In this document: piece by piece, positions 6,405-7,400 of the stretch | Layout: each line of letters starts with the position of its first letter | Position numbering within the stretch: position 1 is the stretch's first letter | NCBI GenBank assembly: GCA_902477615.1 | Contig: CABSHY010000061.1 | Span: forward strand, 1-7,400 | Source: an uncultured Sutterella sp. | Lineage (GTDB): Bacteria > Pseudomonadota > Gammaproteobacteria > Burkholderiales > Burkholderiaceae_F | Direction: 5' to 3' | Length of the DNA: 7,400 nt | Notes under the pieces: generated by a model | The model's database searches: none | What the model was told of the DNA's origin: nothing | The model's input: only the letters and a program-made list of their open reading frames with translations | Made by a program: the position numbers and the translations under genes

Positions 6405-7162
6405 AAACACGGCTGAAGTTGTTGCTTGTGGTGGCGACCTATGGTCGCCACTTTTTCATATTGCTCTTGCGAAATATTGGCAAAAATTAAATATACGTCA
6501 CTGGTCGGCTGCCCAATAATGCGGGTTACGCGAATACCTTGCATTTTTGTTTTGTCTTGCACTTGCTGTAAAAAGTCTCGTGCTCGCTCTTCGTCAGCAA
6601 AGGTATTTAAACTAACCCCGTTCAATAGCGGACCTTCTGTAATTGCCACTGCATTCTTATAACCTAAGCGCTTCATTTGGTTGGCTTGAGCCAATGCCCC
6701 TTTCTTTGTTCCAGAAGGAATGATAAAAACAATCCAATGATCATCACCGAGAATCGGTTCAACGCTAACTTGTTCTAATAACTTTTGTTGCTCTAACGAT
6801 TGATTGAGAACCGGTAATCGCTTTGATGAAACCGGCCCCAATTTCACACAAATCAACTCTGAATCCTCTTGTTGCCCAACGTTCGAATCTGCCTCATTTT
6901 CAACGACCTCGGTCGTAGAGAGCTCCTCTTTGGGAGACTGTTCTGAACTTTCCTGAGATTGTGTTTGTTGAGCGTTTGTGACTGACCGCTTTTCCAACAC
7001 ACTTTGAACATCACTCACAGGGCGAATGTCAATCATTGTTTGAGGAAACACCTCGCGAACAGAACCGCCTTTCACGGGTTCAACCAAAAACTCGCTTTCA
7101 ATCGTAGGCCAAACATAAAGTCCAACCGCAACCACTGATAAGAATAGGGCCAAAAATCTCAT
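6401..7162 (-). CDS. Membrane-anchored SPOR-like domain protein downstream of coaX
   Basis: This 253-residue protein has an N-terminal hydrophobic segment (about residues 3-18, FLALFLSVVAVGLYVW) that is most likely a single membrane anchor with the rest in the periplasm. A polar, Gln/Ser/Glu-rich linker follows (about 50-102). The C-terminal half starts with an ICVKLGP motif. It has a beta-alpha-beta region (WIVFIIPSGTKKGALAQANQMKRLGYKNAVAI) and then NGVSLNTFADEERARDFLQQVQDK, which has the layout of a SPOR repeat. SPOR domains bind glycan strands at division sites. The protein resembles those often encoded directly after coaX in betaproteobacteria, which is recollection, not a search result. 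The ATG at 7162-7160 is 2 nt after the coaX stop with only a weak ribosome-binding site, so coupling is likely. The last codons contain the terminator hairpin of the opposing operon (6430-6457). The domain assignment is good; the function is inferred. Confidence 0.8.
   Translation of the reverse strand: MRFLALFLSVVAVGLYVWPTIESEFLVEPVKGGSVREVFPQTMIDIRPVSDVQSVLEKRSVTNAQQTQSQESSEQSPKEELSTTEVVENEADSNVGQQEDSELICVKLGPVSSKRLPVLNQSLEQQKLLEQVSVEPILGDDHWIVFIIPSGTKKGALAQANQMKRLGYKNAVAITEGPLLNGVSLNTFADEERARDFLQQVQDKTKMQGIRVTRIIGQPTSDVYLIFANISQEQYEKVATIGRHHKQQLQPCF
6430..6457 (+). terminator. Intrinsic terminator of the rlpA-M20-84aa-HIT operon
   Basis: GTGGCGACC (6431-6439) pairs perfectly with GGTCGCCAC (6443-6451) around a TAT loop, with a possible extra G-U pair outside (6430/6452), and runs into TTTTT (6452-6456). 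It starts 26 nt after the HIT stop codon. On the minus strand there is no T tract, so it should act only on plus-strand transcripts. It lies wholly inside the coding sequence of the convergent SPOR gene, where it encodes VATIGRH plus flanks. Confidence 0.9.
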
Positions 7163-7164
7163 CT

Positions 7165-7350
7165 TTACTCACATGCTCTTAGAGCCAAACCACGTAACAC
7201 CAAGTTATGTTTCACAATGCTCTGAGGAAACTCTTTTAATAAATACGGAGCAAATAACGTTGCCGATCCTCCTGCTAACACCAATGTCGGATCAAAACCT
7301 CGTTTTTGCATCATACGCATCCCACGCTCAATGAGACCGAGTTGTGCATC
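7165..7350 (-). CDS. coaX: Type III pantothenate kinase, C-terminal fragment
   Basis: CoaX phosphorylates pantothenate in the first committed step of coenzyme A synthesis. It belongs to the ASKHA ATPase fold and is cytoplasmic. Only the last 61 or so residues are present: DAQLGLIERGMRMMQKRG, then the core strand and glycine motif LVLAGGSATLFAPYL, and the conserved tail HNLVLRGLALRA before TAA at 7167-7165. The 5' part is missing. At 7351 the frame enters the fold-back arm, which encodes FSTKIRC and then a TAA stop at 7383-7381, unlike any CoaX. A TTG at 7353-7351 should not be taken as a start. The SPOR-like gene follows 2 nt downstream of the stop, a common pairing in betaproteobacteria. The family call is good given the short tail and context. 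Confidence 0.82.
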   Translation of the reverse strand, partial: DAQLGLIERGMRMMQKRGFDPTLVLAGGSATLFAPYLLKEFPQSIVKHNLVLRGLALRACE

Positions 7351-7400
7351 CAAAAACGAGGTTTTGATCCGACATTGGTGTTAGCAGGAGGATCGGCAAC
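7259..7400. repeat. Perfect terminal inverted repeat (fold-back), probable chimera
   Basis: Bases 7259-7308 are the exact reverse complement of 7351-7400, giving 50-nt arms and a 42-nt spacer (7309-7350). The inner arm and spacer encode normal CoaX sequence on the minus strand. The outer arm would break the gene with an in-frame TAA at 7381-7383. The repeat ends exactly at the last base of the window, as does its counterpart at the left end. This is best read as a snap-back chimera, not a biological palindrome. Confidence 0.93.

Noticed and set aside
7351..7353. TTG start codon for a 62-residue minus-strand gene
   Set aside because: It sits at the fold-back junction. The protein is the tail of CoaX and its real 5' part is missing, so no start exists here.
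1..7400. CRISPR array, tRNA, rRNA, insertion sequence or phage genes
   Set aside because: No direct-repeat series, cloverleaf-like gene, transposase or phage frame was seen. Practically the whole window is accounted for by housekeeping genes and short intergenic regions.

Overview
The window looks like a piece of a betaproteobacterial chromosome, most likely Burkholderiales. A gut lineage such as Sutterellaceae/Parasutterella is plausible but is only inferred. Clues are a gatC-gatA-gatB operon beside rlpA, a coaX gene followed by a membrane-anchored SPOR-type protein, a HIT protein with the motif GNMVPHLHWHLIPR, and GC content that looks slightly below 50% by eye. All genes read as ordinary, vertically inherited housekeeping or cell-envelope genes. 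I see no mobile element, CRISPR array, tRNA, rRNA or defence system.

Layout. (1) Bases 1-96 form a perfect fold-back: 41-nt arms and a 14-nt spacer. (2) The minus-strand operon gatC (2706-2993), gatA (1246-2706), gatB (up to 1231, 3' end missing) encodes the tRNA-dependent amidotransferase GatCAB, which makes Asn-tRNA(Asn) and/or Gln-tRNA(Gln). (3) A 196-bp divergent intergenic region carries a candidate promoter for each side. (4) A plus-strand operon follows: rlpA (3190-4299), an M20 metallopeptidase (4301-5692), an unrecognised acidic 84-residue protein (5695-5949) and a HIT-family hydrolase (5979-6404). It ends in a strong intrinsic terminator at 6430-6457. (5) A convergent minus-strand pair follows: the 3' end of coaX (type III pantothenate kinase, stop at 7165) and, 2 nt downstream of its stop, a membrane-anchored SPOR-like protein (6401-7162). 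(6) Bases 7259-7400 form a second perfect fold-back: 50-nt arms and a 42-nt spacer.

The genes sit in tight, probably translationally coupled operons with gaps of 1-29 nt. gatC and gatA overlap by one base. The HIT and SPOR genes converge with stop codons overlapping in TTAA, and the plus-strand terminator hairpin lies inside the last codons of the SPOR gene.

The most notable structural signal is that both extreme ends are perfect inverted repeats running exactly to the edge. At each end the outer arm interrupts a conserved protein (GatB, CoaX) with non-homologous residues or a stop. This is best explained as snap-back chimeras from amplification or assembly at both ends of a short contig, not as biological palindromes. 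I found no convincing undescribed system. The genuinely biological points of interest are the terminator embedded in a coding sequence, the unknown 84-residue operon member, a hairpin just before the HIT ribosome-binding site, and a Q-to-E change in the GatA amidase signature.
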